Source: an uncultured Chromatiaceae bacterium
GTDB lineage: Bacteria > Pseudomonadota > Gammaproteobacteria > Enterobacterales > Alteromonadaceae
DNA: 5,892 bases
NCBI GenBank assembly: GCA_946482325.1
Contig: CAMLRA010000203.1
Location: 1 to 5,892, forward strand
Direction: 5' to 3'
The notes beneath the pieces were generated by a model, which saw nothing but the letters and a program-made list of their open reading frames with translations, made no database searches and had not been told where the DNA came from. This document shows, piece by piece, positions 1-5,531 of this stretch (positions are counted from its first letter, which is position 1; each line of letters begins with the position of its first letter). The position numbers and the translations under genes are program-made.

Positions 1-114
1 GTTGGCATCCTGTGCCAGAGCCACCGGGCTGCCTGCTAACAGCATCAGCGTACCACCGGTTACTGCAGCCTTGATACAGGCTGACAGTGGATGAATTGAG
101 GTAGTCATTTTCAT
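1..114 (-). CDS. Exported protein, N-terminal fragment (signal peptide visible)
   Basis: The first 38 codons of a minus-strand gene that continues past the left edge. The reading begins MKMTTSIHPLSACIKAAVTG, continues with a hydrophobic stretch (about residues 16-30) and ends in an Ala-Leu-Ala|Gln site at residues 32-35. That is a typical Sec signal peptide with signal peptidase I cleavage after residue 34, so the product is exported to the periplasm or outer membrane. An AAGG ribosome-binding motif sits about 8 bases upstream of the ATG at 114. A second in-frame ATG (residue 3, 106-108) is possible but worse placed. The mature domain is not in the window, so function cannot be assigned. Leaders of this style occur on TonB-dependent receptors of related bacteria, which is only a guess. 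The gene is divergent from the dipeptidyl-peptidase gene, so a role in peptide uptake would fit but is not shown. Confidence 0.75.
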   Translation of the reverse strand, partial: MKMTTSIHPLSACIKAAVTGGTLMLLAGSPVALAQDAN

Positions 115-184
115 TGGGTTGCCTTTTATTATGTTTATCCTGGATATACTGCGGCACTTTTTTTATTTTTTGGCGCGCACGATT

Positions 185-203
185 AACTTATTGCAATTAA
201 GTT
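185..203. promoter_or_regulatory. Inverted repeat, candidate operator
   Basis: AACTTA and TAAGTT form a perfect 6-bp dyad around a 7-base centre (TTGCAAT) that itself contains the palindrome TTGCAA. The arms extend to 7 of 8 matches if flanking bases are included. The site is 71 bp from the left gene's start and about 200 bp from the peptidase start, so it would more naturally control the left gene. An AT-rich 19-bp dyad of this kind suits a dimeric repressor or activator. No known regulator's consensus is recognised. Confidence 0.35.
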
Positions 204-345
204 CATTTGTCCAACGGCTGAATTTGTTGTTCTGTCTCAAAATGTTTGCAAAATTTGCCTGCCTTTTGTTCCTGTAATGGGTGTATCTCAATAGCGACGC
301 GCATTGGCGCTGGTCGGACAGGGCCGTTAACCGGCGCTTTTGCGC

Positions 346-374
346 TTGAAAAAAACTGGCCAGTGCAGTTAGAT
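346..374 (+). promoter_or_regulatory. Weak sigma70-like promoter candidate for the peptidase gene
   Basis: TTGAAA (346-351, 5 of 6 to the -35 consensus) is separated by 17 bases from TTAGAT (369-374, only 3 of 6 to the -10 consensus). If used, transcription would start near 380. That would exclude the ATG at 373 and leave a leader of about 25 bases before the ATG at 406. The poor -10 makes this tentative. Confidence 0.2.
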
Positions 375-405
375 GCAGTTTCTGACTCCCATTTTCGGAC
401 TATCC

Positions 406-2619
406 ATGAAAAAAACTATTCTGTCCGGCGTCATCCTCGGTGCCGGTCTTCTGGCGCCAGCATCGGCGCAAACGCTTGATTTACAACGTTTGTTTGCAGA
501 GCCTGCTTTAAGTGGTACGGCGCCCAAATCACTGAGTTACGCGCCGGATGGCAAACGCATCACTTATCTCAAAGGCAAGACCAAAGACGCGAACCGGCTG
601 GATCTGTGGCAATACGAGCTGGCGACAGGCCAGCATAGCCTGCTGGTGGATTCCGACACGCTGTTTAGCGGTGAAGAGATCCTGTCGGATGAAGAAAAGG
701 CCCGCCGTGAGCGGTTGCGGTTGTTCGCCAGCGGTATTGTCAGTTATCAATGGTCTAAAGACGGCAAGGCGCTGTTATTCCCACTGAACGGCGACTTGTA
801 CCACTATCAGCTCAGCACACAAAAAGCCCGTAAGCTGACTGACACTGAAGCTTTTGAAACTGATGCGCAGATTTCACCAACCGGGCGTTATGTGTCCTTT
901 GTCCGCGAGCAAAATATTTATGTCATCGATCTCAAATCCGGCAAAGAAACGCAACTGACTTCGGACGGGAAAGGCACAGTGCGCAACGGCATGGCAGAAT
1001 TCGTCGCGCAGGAAGAAATGGGCCGGATGACTGGCTACTGGTGGGCACCGGATGACAGCAAAATTGCCTTTACCCAATTTGACGAGTCGTCGGTGCCGGA
1101 AGCGGTGCGAAACGAAATTTATGCTGACGAAATTAAGCTCTACAGCCAGCGCTATCCGTTTGCCGGCAAAGCCAATGTCCGCATCAAGTTAGGCGTGGTT
1201 GGAGTCGCCGGCAAAACACTGTCCTGGCTGGATATCGGCAAAGACCAAGACATCTACCTGCCACGGGTAGAATGGACAGAAAATCCGAATTTACTGACGT
1301 ATCAATGGCAAAGCCGTGACCAGCAAGTATTGGAACTGAGGCTTGCGGATTTGGCGACCGGGCAGCAAAAAACTTTACTGACTGAAACCAGCAAAACCTG
1401 GGTTAATCTGCATGACGATTTATATTTCCTCAGCGACAAACAATCATTTATCTGGGCGTCAGAGCGCGATGGTTATAAACACTTGTATCTGTATTCATTA
1501 CAAGGTGGCGTGCCAAAGCAACTGACATCAGGCCAGTGGATAGTCAATCACCTGGAAAGCGTCGATGAAAAAGCCGGGCTGATTTACTTCAGCGGCCGCA
1601 AAGATACGCCGCTGGAAAGCCATCTGTATCAGGTGCCTGTAAAGGGCGGTGCCATTGTTCGGCTCACTGAGCCTGGTTACAACCATCAGGTTGTCGTGGC
1701 AAAAAATGGCAGTGGTTTTATCGACACGGCATCTGCTGTGGTGAAACTGCCGACGGTGTCGCTCAAAAACGCGCAGGGCCAAACGGTGACAGTGCTGGAA
1801 GCCAATGCACTGGATAACAAACATCCGCTGACGCCTTTTGCGAAAGCCTTGGTGACACCGCAATTTGGTACCTTGAAGGCCAAAGATGGTCAAACGTTGC
1901 ACTATCGGTTGTTTAAGCCAGAAACGCTGGTGCCGGGGAAAAAATATCCGGTGATAGTCGGTGTCTACGGGGGGCCGGGTGCTCAACGTGTAACCAATAG
2001 CTGGAGCAGTAAAGATTTATATTTCCAGTATCTGGTGCAGCAGGGTTATCTGGTGTTCCAGCTGGACAACCGGGGTTCAGAAAACCGCGGCAAAGCTTTT
2101 GAAGATCCGATCTTTGGCAAGCTGGCAGCCGTAGAACTGGAAGACCAAAAAACTGGTGTCGACTATCTGCGCACCTTAGCTTTTGTTGATGCTAAACGAA
2201 TCGGCATATACGGACATAGTTACGGCGGCTATATGACCATCATGGCGATGCTGCGGGCCGGTGATTATTTCGCTGCCGGTGTGTCTGGTGCACCGGTGAC
2301 GGACTGGGCTTTGTATGACAGTCATTATACCGAGCGCTATTTGGGCCATCCTGCCAAAAATGCAGCAGGCTATGAAGCCAGTTCAGTCTTTCCTTACGTT
2401 GGAGGCCTAACTGGTAAGCTGATGATTTATCACGGCATGGCTGACGACAACGTGTTGTTCACTCACAGCACTAAGTTGTTCTCTGCATTGCAAAGCCAGG
2501 GTAAACCCTTTGAGATGATGACCTATCCGGGTAGTAAACACGCGATGTTTGGCCAGCCGGTGCAAACGCATCTGCACCAGACCATCACGGATTTCTTTAA
2601 CCGGACTTTAAAAGACTAA
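406..2619 (+). CDS. Dipeptidyl-peptidase IV, exported serine peptidase (family S9B)
   Basis: A 737-residue exported prolyl peptidase that removes Xaa-Pro (and less readily Xaa-Ala) dipeptides from peptide N-termini. Residues 1-21 are a signal peptide (MKKTILSGVI, then a hydrophobic core ending ASA|Q), which points to a periplasmic or extracellular enzyme. Residues about 40-480 are the beta-propeller domain. It contains the QEEMGRMTGYWW motif with Glu203-Glu204, the pair that binds the substrate amino terminus. Residues about 486-737 are the alpha/beta-hydrolase domain. They include the oxyanion tyrosine Tyr521 in VYGGPG, the nucleophile Ser605 in GHSYGGY, Asp680 in HGMADDNV and His712 in SKHAMFG. 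The spacing matches human DPP IV (630/708/740). The 406 ATG was chosen because it begins the signal peptide; the in-frame ATG at 373 would add 11 residues in front of it. The ribosome-binding site is weak (GGA at 397-399). The gene appears intact and ends in a strong hairpin. Confidence 0.95.
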   Translation: MKKTILSGVILGAGLLAPASAQTLDLQRLFAEPALSGTAPKSLSYAPDGKRITYLKGKTKDANRLDLWQYELATGQHSLLVDSDTLFSGEEILSDEEKARRERLRLFASGIVSYQWSKDGKALLFPLNGDLYHYQLSTQKARKLTDTEAFETDAQISPTGRYVSFVREQNIYVIDLKSGKETQLTSDGKGTVRNGMAEFVAQEEMGRMTGYWWAPDDSKIAFTQFDESSVPEAVRNEIYADEIKLYSQRYPFAGKANVRIKLGVVGVAGKTLSWLDIGKDQDIYLPRVEWTENPNLLTYQWQSRDQQVLELRLADLATGQQKTLLTETSKTWVNLHDDLYFLSDKQSFIWASERDGYKHLYLYSLQGGVPKQLTSGQWIVNHLESVDEKAGLIYFSGRKDTPLESHLYQVPVKGGAIVRLTEPGYNHQVVVAKNGSGFIDTASAVVKLPTVSLKNAQGQTVTVLEANALDNKHPLTPFAKALVTPQFGTLKAKDGQTLHYRLFKPETLVPGKKYPVIVGVYGGPGAQRVTNSWSSKDLYFQYLVQQGYLVFQLDNRGSENRGKAFEDPIFGKLAAVELEDQKTGVDYLRTLAFVDAKRIGIYGHSYGGYMTIMAMLRAGDYFAAGVSGAPVTDWALYDSHYTERYLGHPAKNAAGYEASSVFPYVGGLTGKLMIYHGMADDNVLFTHSTKLFSALQSQGKPFEMMTYPGSKHAMFGQPVQTHLHQTITDFFNRTLKD

Positions 2620-2639
2620 GTTGCGGGTCATCATGGCAA

Positions 2640-2665
2640 AAAAAGGTCGCTACGGCGACCTTTTT
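2640..2665. terminator. Bidirectional Rho-independent terminator
   Basis: AAAAAGGTCGC (2640-2650) and GCGACCTTTTT (2655-2665) form a perfect 11-bp stem around the loop TACG. The GC core is 6 bp, with an A-tract on one side and a T-tract on the other. It therefore ends in a U-run in both directions: 20 bases after the peptidase stop on the plus strand and 18 bases after the ldhA stop on the minus strand. It lies exactly between the two convergent genes and should stop both. Confidence 0.92.
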
Positions 2666-2676
2666 ACTTTCTGCAT

Positions 2677-2692
2677 CAGAGCATTAGCTCTG
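2677..2692 (-). repeat. Small hairpin spanning the ldhA stop codon
   Basis: CAGAGC-ATTA-GCTCTG forms a perfect 6-bp stem with a 4-base loop. The ldhA stop codon (complement of 2684-2686) falls in the loop, so the arms are the last two codons of ldhA and the first bases after the stop. There is no T-run, so it is not a terminator by itself. It would lie just before the terminator in the gpx-ldhA transcript. It may be chance, or it may stabilise the 3' end of the message. Confidence 0.35.
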
Positions 2693-3691
2693 GCCAGTTA
2701 GTTCGTTGTTACAGGCTGCACCTGTGCACAGCAACTGCAGATTCTGCACTGTGGTCTGGCTGATTTGTGTTAACGCTTCTTGCGTTAAAAAAGCCTGATG
2801 GCCGGTGATCAGCACATTAGGGAATGTCAGCAGACGCTGGAACACTTCATCGCTAATCATTTGATCTGACAAATCTTTAAAAAATAAATCGGCTTCCTGC
2901 TCATACACATCTAGGCCGAGCAAACCAATTTTGTGGCTTTTTAGTGCCGCAATCACTGCTTTGGTATCAATCAGGCCACCACGGCTGGTGTTAATCAGCA
3001 TCAGCCCGTCTTTCATTTGCTGCAGTGATTCGGTATTTATCAGATGATGACTATCCGGCGTCAGCGGGCAGTGCAGGCTGATAATATCGCTATTGCGATA
3101 GAGCTGAGTAAGTTCGACATAGCGCGCAGAAGAGGGGAGCAGCTCCGGCTGCGGCTTTGGGTCATAACACAAAATCTGCATACCAAAACCATGCAGAATG
3201 CGCGCTGTTGCAGCACCAATCTTGCCAGTCCCTATCAGGCCGACAGTTTTGCCGGCAAGATTAAAACCGATCAACCCCTGCAGGCTGAAGTTGTCATCAC
3301 GCACACGGTTATAGGCTTTGTGCAGTTTTCGGTTTAGGCATAACATCATCGCCACGCAATGCTCGGCGACCGCTTCGGGCGAGTAGGCCGGCACTCTGGC
3401 GACCCGGATACCGAGTTCGTTGGCAGCTCTGATATCAACATTATTAAATCCGGCGCAGCGCAGTGCGATAGCCCCGACACCTTGTTGTCTGAGGGCGGTC
3501 AGCACAGGCGCACTGAGGTCATCGTTCACAAAAACACAGACCGCCTGACTGCCCGCTGCGAGACTCGCGGTTTGCAGATTTAACGCTTCGCCGACAAAAT
3601 GCCAGTGAATACCGTCAAGCGTGGCCTGGCGAAGAAAATCGGCATCATAGGGCTGTGTACTATATACAGTCACGTGCAGCGGTGATGTCAT
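2684..3691 (-). CDS. ldhA: D-lactate dehydrogenase (NAD-dependent, fermentative)
   Basis: A 335-residue cytoplasmic D-2-hydroxyacid dehydrogenase that reduces pyruvate to D-lactate with NADH. Family landmarks are in order: VFVNDD (residues 54-58), ALRCAGFNNVD (76-86), VPAYSPEAVAEH (100-111), the Rossmann nucleotide-binding motif GTGKIG (154-159), SLHCPLTPDSHHLIN (205-219), INTSRGGLID (233-242) and DVYEQEADLFF (261-271). The catalytic residues are Arg237, Glu264 and His298 (in TGHQAFLT), at nearly the same positions as in E. coli LdhA (235/264/296). The close motif identity to LdhA, including the region after DVYE, favours lactate over glycerate or phosphoglycerate as substrate. The start at 3691 has a GAGG motif about 9 bases upstream, inside the 23-base gap after the gpx stop. 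It is the second gene of the gpx-ldhA unit and ends at the bidirectional hairpin. Confidence 0.93.
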   Translation of the reverse strand: MTSPLHVTVYSTQPYDADFLRQATLDGIHWHFVGEALNLQTASLAAGSQAVCVFVNDDLSAPVLTALRQQGVGAIALRCAGFNNVDIRAANELGIRVARVPAYSPEAVAEHCVAMMLCLNRKLHKAYNRVRDDNFSLQGLIGFNLAGKTVGLIGTGKIGAATARILHGFGMQILCYDPKPQPELLPSSARYVELTQLYRNSDIISLHCPLTPDSHHLINTESLQQMKDGLMLINTSRGGLIDTKAVIAALKSHKIGLLGLDVYEQEADLFFKDLSDQMISDEVFQRLLTFPNVLITGHQAFLTQEALTQISQTTVQNLQLLCTGAACNNELTGQS

Positions 3692-3714
3692 TTACGCTTA
3701 CCTCAAGAGTCTGA

Positions 3715-4218
3715 TCAGGCGTTTGCCTGCGGCAACAATGCAAGCTCCGCCTCAATCGCATCAATGAACTGGTTAGGTTTGGTTCGCGGCGCATAGCGTT
3801 TGACCACCACGCCGTCTTTATTGACCAGAAATTTGGTGAAGTTCCATTTAATAGCCCTGGTTTTCATCAGGCCACGTGCCTGATCCTTCAGATACTCAAA
3901 CAGCGGATCCGCATCCGGACCATTCACCTGAATTTTCGCCAGCACCGGAAAACTAACGCCGTAATTGAGCTGGCAAAATTGCTGAATGTCCTGATCATTG
4001 CCAGGTTCCTGGCCGCCAAACTGGTTGCAGGGAAATGCCAGAATCTCAAGACCGCGCTGATGATATTGCTGATACAGACCTTCTAAATCCTGATACTGCG
4101 GTGTAAAGCCACAGCGACTGGCGGTGTTGACAATCAGCAGGACTTTATCGCGATAGGCAGATAAATCCATTAGCGTGCCTTGGGGCGTGCGAACTTTAAA
4201 GTGATGGACGTTGGCCAT
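3715..4218 (-). CDS. Glutathione peroxidase family, thioredoxin-type thiol peroxidase
   Basis: A 167-residue cytoplasmic peroxidase that reduces hydrogen peroxide and organic hydroperoxides. The peroxidatic cysteine is Cys36 in NTASRCGFTPQY. The rest of the catalytic tetrad is Gln70 (NQFGGQEPG) and Trp125-Asn126 (IKWNFTKFLV). Cys64 lies in FPCNQF and Cys82 in QQFCQLNYG. Cysteines at exactly 36/64/82 are the pattern of yeast Gpx3 and plant GPx enzymes, where Cys82 resolves the sulfenate and thioredoxin, not glutathione, is the usual reductant. No selenocysteine codon is present. It is related to E. coli BtuE but has no sign of a vitamin B12 transport role, so that symbol is withheld. The ATG at 4218 has a good AGAGGA site 4 bases upstream. 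There is no signal peptide. It is the first gene of the unit with ldhA and is divergent from the dehydrogenase gene at 4348. Confidence 0.93.
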   Translation of the reverse strand: MANVHHFKVRTPQGTLMDLSAYRDKVLLIVNTASRCGFTPQYQDLEGLYQQYHQRGLEILAFPCNQFGGQEPGNDQDIQQFCQLNYGVSFPVLAKIQVNGPDADPLFEYLKDQARGLMKTRAIKWNFTKFLVNKDGVVVKRYAPRTKPNQFIDAIEAELALLPQANA

Positions 4219-4284
4219 ACATTCCTCTTGTTTGCCTTGGCGCAGACGTGGCTAAAACGCCTGCCAGATGTGAATTGAATGATT

Positions 4285-4313
4285 TTGCTATTTGTAGCAT
4301 AAATTTGTACAGT
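4285..4313 (+). promoter_or_regulatory. Sigma70-like promoter candidate for the HIBADH-family gene
   Basis: TTGCTA (4285-4290, 4 of 6) and TACAGT (4308-4313, 4 of 6) are separated by an ideal 17 bases, which predicts a start near 4320 and a leader of about 28 bases. A short dyad, GCTA-TTTG-TAGC (4287-4298), overlaps the -35 side. The promoter for the divergent gpx-ldhA unit should lie in the same 129-base region (4219-4347). The best minus-strand candidate there is an extended -10-like TGCTACAAA (complement of about 4291-4299), without a good -35. Confidence 0.35.
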
Positions 4314-4347
4314 GGCGGCTAGCCTGTCACAGAATTAAGTCAATTGT

Positions 4348-5253
4348 ATGTCAGAAAGAACTTCTTTAGCTTCAGAGCCTTGTGTTGTTGCTTTTGTCGG
4401 TTTGGGCGTTATGGGCTATCCGATGGCCGGTCACCTGAAAACCGCTGGCCATGATGTCGCGGTGTATAACCGTACCGCGTCCAAAGCCAGTCAATGGGTG
4501 GCACAGTATCAGGGCCGCAGTGGTCAGACGCCGGCTGAAGCAGCAGCAGGTGCGCAACTTGTCATGCTTTGTGTCGGCAATGACGATGATGTGCGTGCTG
4601 TCGTGTACGGTGAAGATGGCGTTTTGGCGCAAATGCTACCTGGCAGTGTGCTGATTGACCATACCACAGCGTCGGCCGACCTGGCGCGTGAGCTTGCAGC
4701 CGCTTGTGCCGCCAAAGGCATCGGTTTTCTGGATGCACCGGTCTCCGGTGGGCAGGCGGGCGCGCAAAACGGCGCCCTGACCATTATGCTGGGCGGTGAT
4801 GCGGCTGATTTTGAGCGTGCTGAACCAGTGCTGCGCCATTATGCCAAAAGCGCCCGTTTATTAGGGCCGGCCGGTAGCGGCCAACTAGCGAAAATGGTGA
4901 ATCAGATTTGTATTGCCGGTGTAGTGCAAGGCCTTGCCGAAGCCTTACATTTCGCCAAATGTGCTGATTTGGATGCCAAAGCTGTGCTCGAGGTGATTTC
5001 TAAAGGCGCGGCGCAATCCTGGCAGATGGAAAACCGTGGTGCCACTATGGTGGATGGTCAGTTTGACTTTGGTTTCGCGGTGGACTGGATGCGCAAAGAT
5101 CTCAGCATCACCTTAAACGAAGCTCGCCGCAATGGTGCGCAGCTGCCCGTTACGGCACTGGTTGATCAATTTTACGCCGAAGTACAGGCGCTAGGCGGCA
5201 ACCGGCAGGACACTTCAAGCCTGATCCGCCGGTTGAAAACACCAAAGCGTTAG
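4348..5253 (+). CDS. NAD(P)-dependent beta-hydroxyacid dehydrogenase (3-hydroxyisobutyrate dehydrogenase family)
   Basis: A 301-residue cytoplasmic oxidoreductase of the HIBADH / tartronate semialdehyde reductase / glyoxylate reductase superfamily. It reversibly interconverts a beta- or short-chain hydroxyacid and its semialdehyde or oxo form. The N-terminal Rossmann domain has FVGLGVMGYPMAGHL (Gly18, Gly20, Gly23). The second strand ends in YNRT (residues 40-43), where Asn-Arg usually indicates NADP(H) preference. DAPVSGGQAGAQNG (129-142) is the substrate-binding loop. The catalytic lysine is Lys182 in GQLAKMVNQ, with Asn185 beside it. Lys250 in MRKDLSI is the conserved C-terminal lysine. 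The length is typical. The ribosome-binding site is weak (only AAG near 4337-4339), but no other in-frame start precedes the Rossmann motif well. The true substrate cannot be read from the sequence, and no valine- or glycolate-pathway genes adjoin it. Confidence 0.9.
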   Translation: MSERTSLASEPCVVAFVGLGVMGYPMAGHLKTAGHDVAVYNRTASKASQWVAQYQGRSGQTPAEAAAGAQLVMLCVGNDDDVRAVVYGEDGVLAQMLPGSVLIDHTTASADLARELAAACAAKGIGFLDAPVSGGQAGAQNGALTIMLGGDAADFERAEPVLRHYAKSARLLGPAGSGQLAKMVNQICIAGVVQGLAEALHFAKCADLDAKAVLEVISKGAAQSWQMENRGATMVDGQFDFGFAVDWMRKDLSITLNEARRNGAQLPVTALVDQFYAEVQALGGNRQDTSSLIRRLKTPKR

Positions 5254-5262
5254 GTCACCGGA

Positions 5263-5433
5263 TTAATCATCGCGTTGCTGCATACTCAGCAGCGCCAGCC
5301 CGGACAATAATAATAACGGTACCAATACCAGCTGGCTGAACATATCCAGCTCACTGCGCCAATTTAGCCACAAAATCAATCCGCTTTGTAATCCCAGTGT
5401 CAGCCAGCTGATTTGTTTCAAACCTAATTTCAT
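5263..5433 (-). CDS. Small two-helix inner-membrane protein, hypothetical (56 aa)
   Basis: A complete 57-codon reading frame starting MKLGLKQISWLTLGLQSG and ending SMQQRDD then TAA. Two hydrophobic segments, about residues 8-25 (Trp-rich: W10, W22, W25) and 35-51 (VLVPLLLLSGLALLSM), are joined by a short polar loop (RSELD, 26-30). This predicts a helical hairpin with positive residues at the N-terminus (K2, K6) and an acidic C-terminus. The strongest support is the ribosome-binding site, AGGAGGT 5 bases before the ATG, the best in the window. I recognise no family. It converges with the HIBADH-family gene (9-base gap) and is divergent from the GlxA-type regulator gene. It could be a regulatory or stress-related small membrane protein, but nothing in the sequence shows which. 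A chance frame cannot be fully excluded. Confidence 0.72.
   Translation of the reverse strand: MKLGLKQISWLTLGLQSGLILWLNWRSELDMFSQLVLVPLLLLSGLALLSMQQRDD
5273..5294 (+). repeat. Imperfect hairpin downstream of the HIBADH-family gene
   Basis: CGTTGCTG (5273-5280) pairs with CAGCAGCG (5287-5294) around a 6-base loop, with one G-U pair in the plus-strand RNA. It begins 20 bases after the dehydrogenase stop but has no T-run after it, so it is at best a weak or factor-assisted stop. It also lies inside the 3' part of the small membrane protein gene, whose Leu-Leu/Gln-Gln codons produce it, so it may be only a by-product of coding. Confidence 0.3.
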
Positions 5434-5438
5434 GTTGC

Positions 5439-5445
5439 ACCTCCT
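5439..5445 (-). promoter_or_regulatory. Consensus ribosome-binding site of the small membrane protein
   Basis: Read on the minus strand this is AGGAGGT, a seven-base match to the anti-Shine-Dalgarno sequence, 5 bases before the ATG at 5433. It decides the start of the 56-residue gene and is the main argument that the gene is translated. Confidence 0.8.
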
Positions 5446-5461
5446 GTTGACTTGAATTGAG

Positions 5462-5490
5462 TTTAACCCGGCTAAAATTTACGCTATAGT
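5462..5490 (+). promoter_or_regulatory. Candidate promoter of the GlxA-type regulator gene
   Basis: TATAGT (5485-5490) matches the -10 consensus at 5 of 6 positions, and TTTAAC lies 17 bases upstream (5462-5467) with only 3 of 6. Such a weak -35 is common at activator-dependent promoters. The predicted start near 5497 would place both copies of the downstream direct repeat in the first 35 transcribed bases. An alternative -10, TAAAAT (5472-5477), lacks a well-spaced -35. Confidence 0.3.
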
Positions 5491-5498
5491 GGCAATAA

Positions 5499-5531
5499 TG
5501 ACATATTAAGTGTTTAAAGTGACATATGAAG
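5499..5531 (+). promoter_or_regulatory. 12-bp direct repeat pair, candidate operator
   Basis: TGACATATTAAG (5499-5510) and TGACATATGAAG (5520-5531) agree at 11 of 12 bases and are exactly 21 bp apart, two turns of the helix. The second copy covers the start codon of the regulator gene. Two direct half-sites at 21-bp spacing are the arrangement bound by many AraC-family dimers (for example the I1-I2 sites of AraC), and the downstream gene looks like an AraC-family member. Autoregulation is therefore a reasonable inference. Confidence 0.45.

Larger units (their letters stand above)
115..405. other. Divergent intergenic region
   Basis: A 291-base stretch between two divergent genes for exported proteins. 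It contains a T-rich run at 158-171 (A-tract on the minus strand, upstream of the left gene), a dyad at 185-203 and a weak plus-strand promoter candidate near 346-374. Reading frames here are short and lack ribosome-binding sites, and I see no RNA gene. Promoters for both flanking genes must lie here or close by. Confidence 0.7.

Noticed and set aside
242..277. Possible 11-residue hydrophobic leader peptide (MFAKFACLLFL) upstream of the peptidase gene
   Set aside because: There is no ribosome-binding site, no attenuator-like hairpin follows it, and it lies far from the peptidase start.
347..417. 11-bp direct repeat TGAAAAAAACT at 347-357 and 407-417
   Set aside because: It is mostly an A-run, and the second copy is the Lys-Lys-Thr coding start of the signal peptide. 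Coincidence is likely.
246..479. 77-codon plus-strand frame starting with TTG and overlapping the start of the peptidase gene
   Set aside because: It has no ribosome-binding site, is low in protein-like character and runs into the signal-peptide region of a well-supported gene in another frame.
1528..1986. 152-codon minus-strand frame opposite the peptidase gene
   Set aside because: It is a shadow of the strongly supported DPP IV gene, with no recognisable domain and no plausible ribosome-binding site.
4269..4284. CRP-like half-site TGTGA between gpx and the HIBADH-family gene
   Set aside because: Only the left half matches. The expected right half (TCACA) reads TGATT at the required spacing.
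4524..4784. Minus-strand frames opposite the HIBADH-family gene (4372-4839)
   Set aside because: They are antisense shadows of an intact, motif-rich dehydrogenase and have no independent support.
5309..5317. TAATAATAA trinucleotide repeat
   Set aside because: It is three of four consecutive leucine codons in the second hydrophobic helix of the small membrane protein, so coding explains it.
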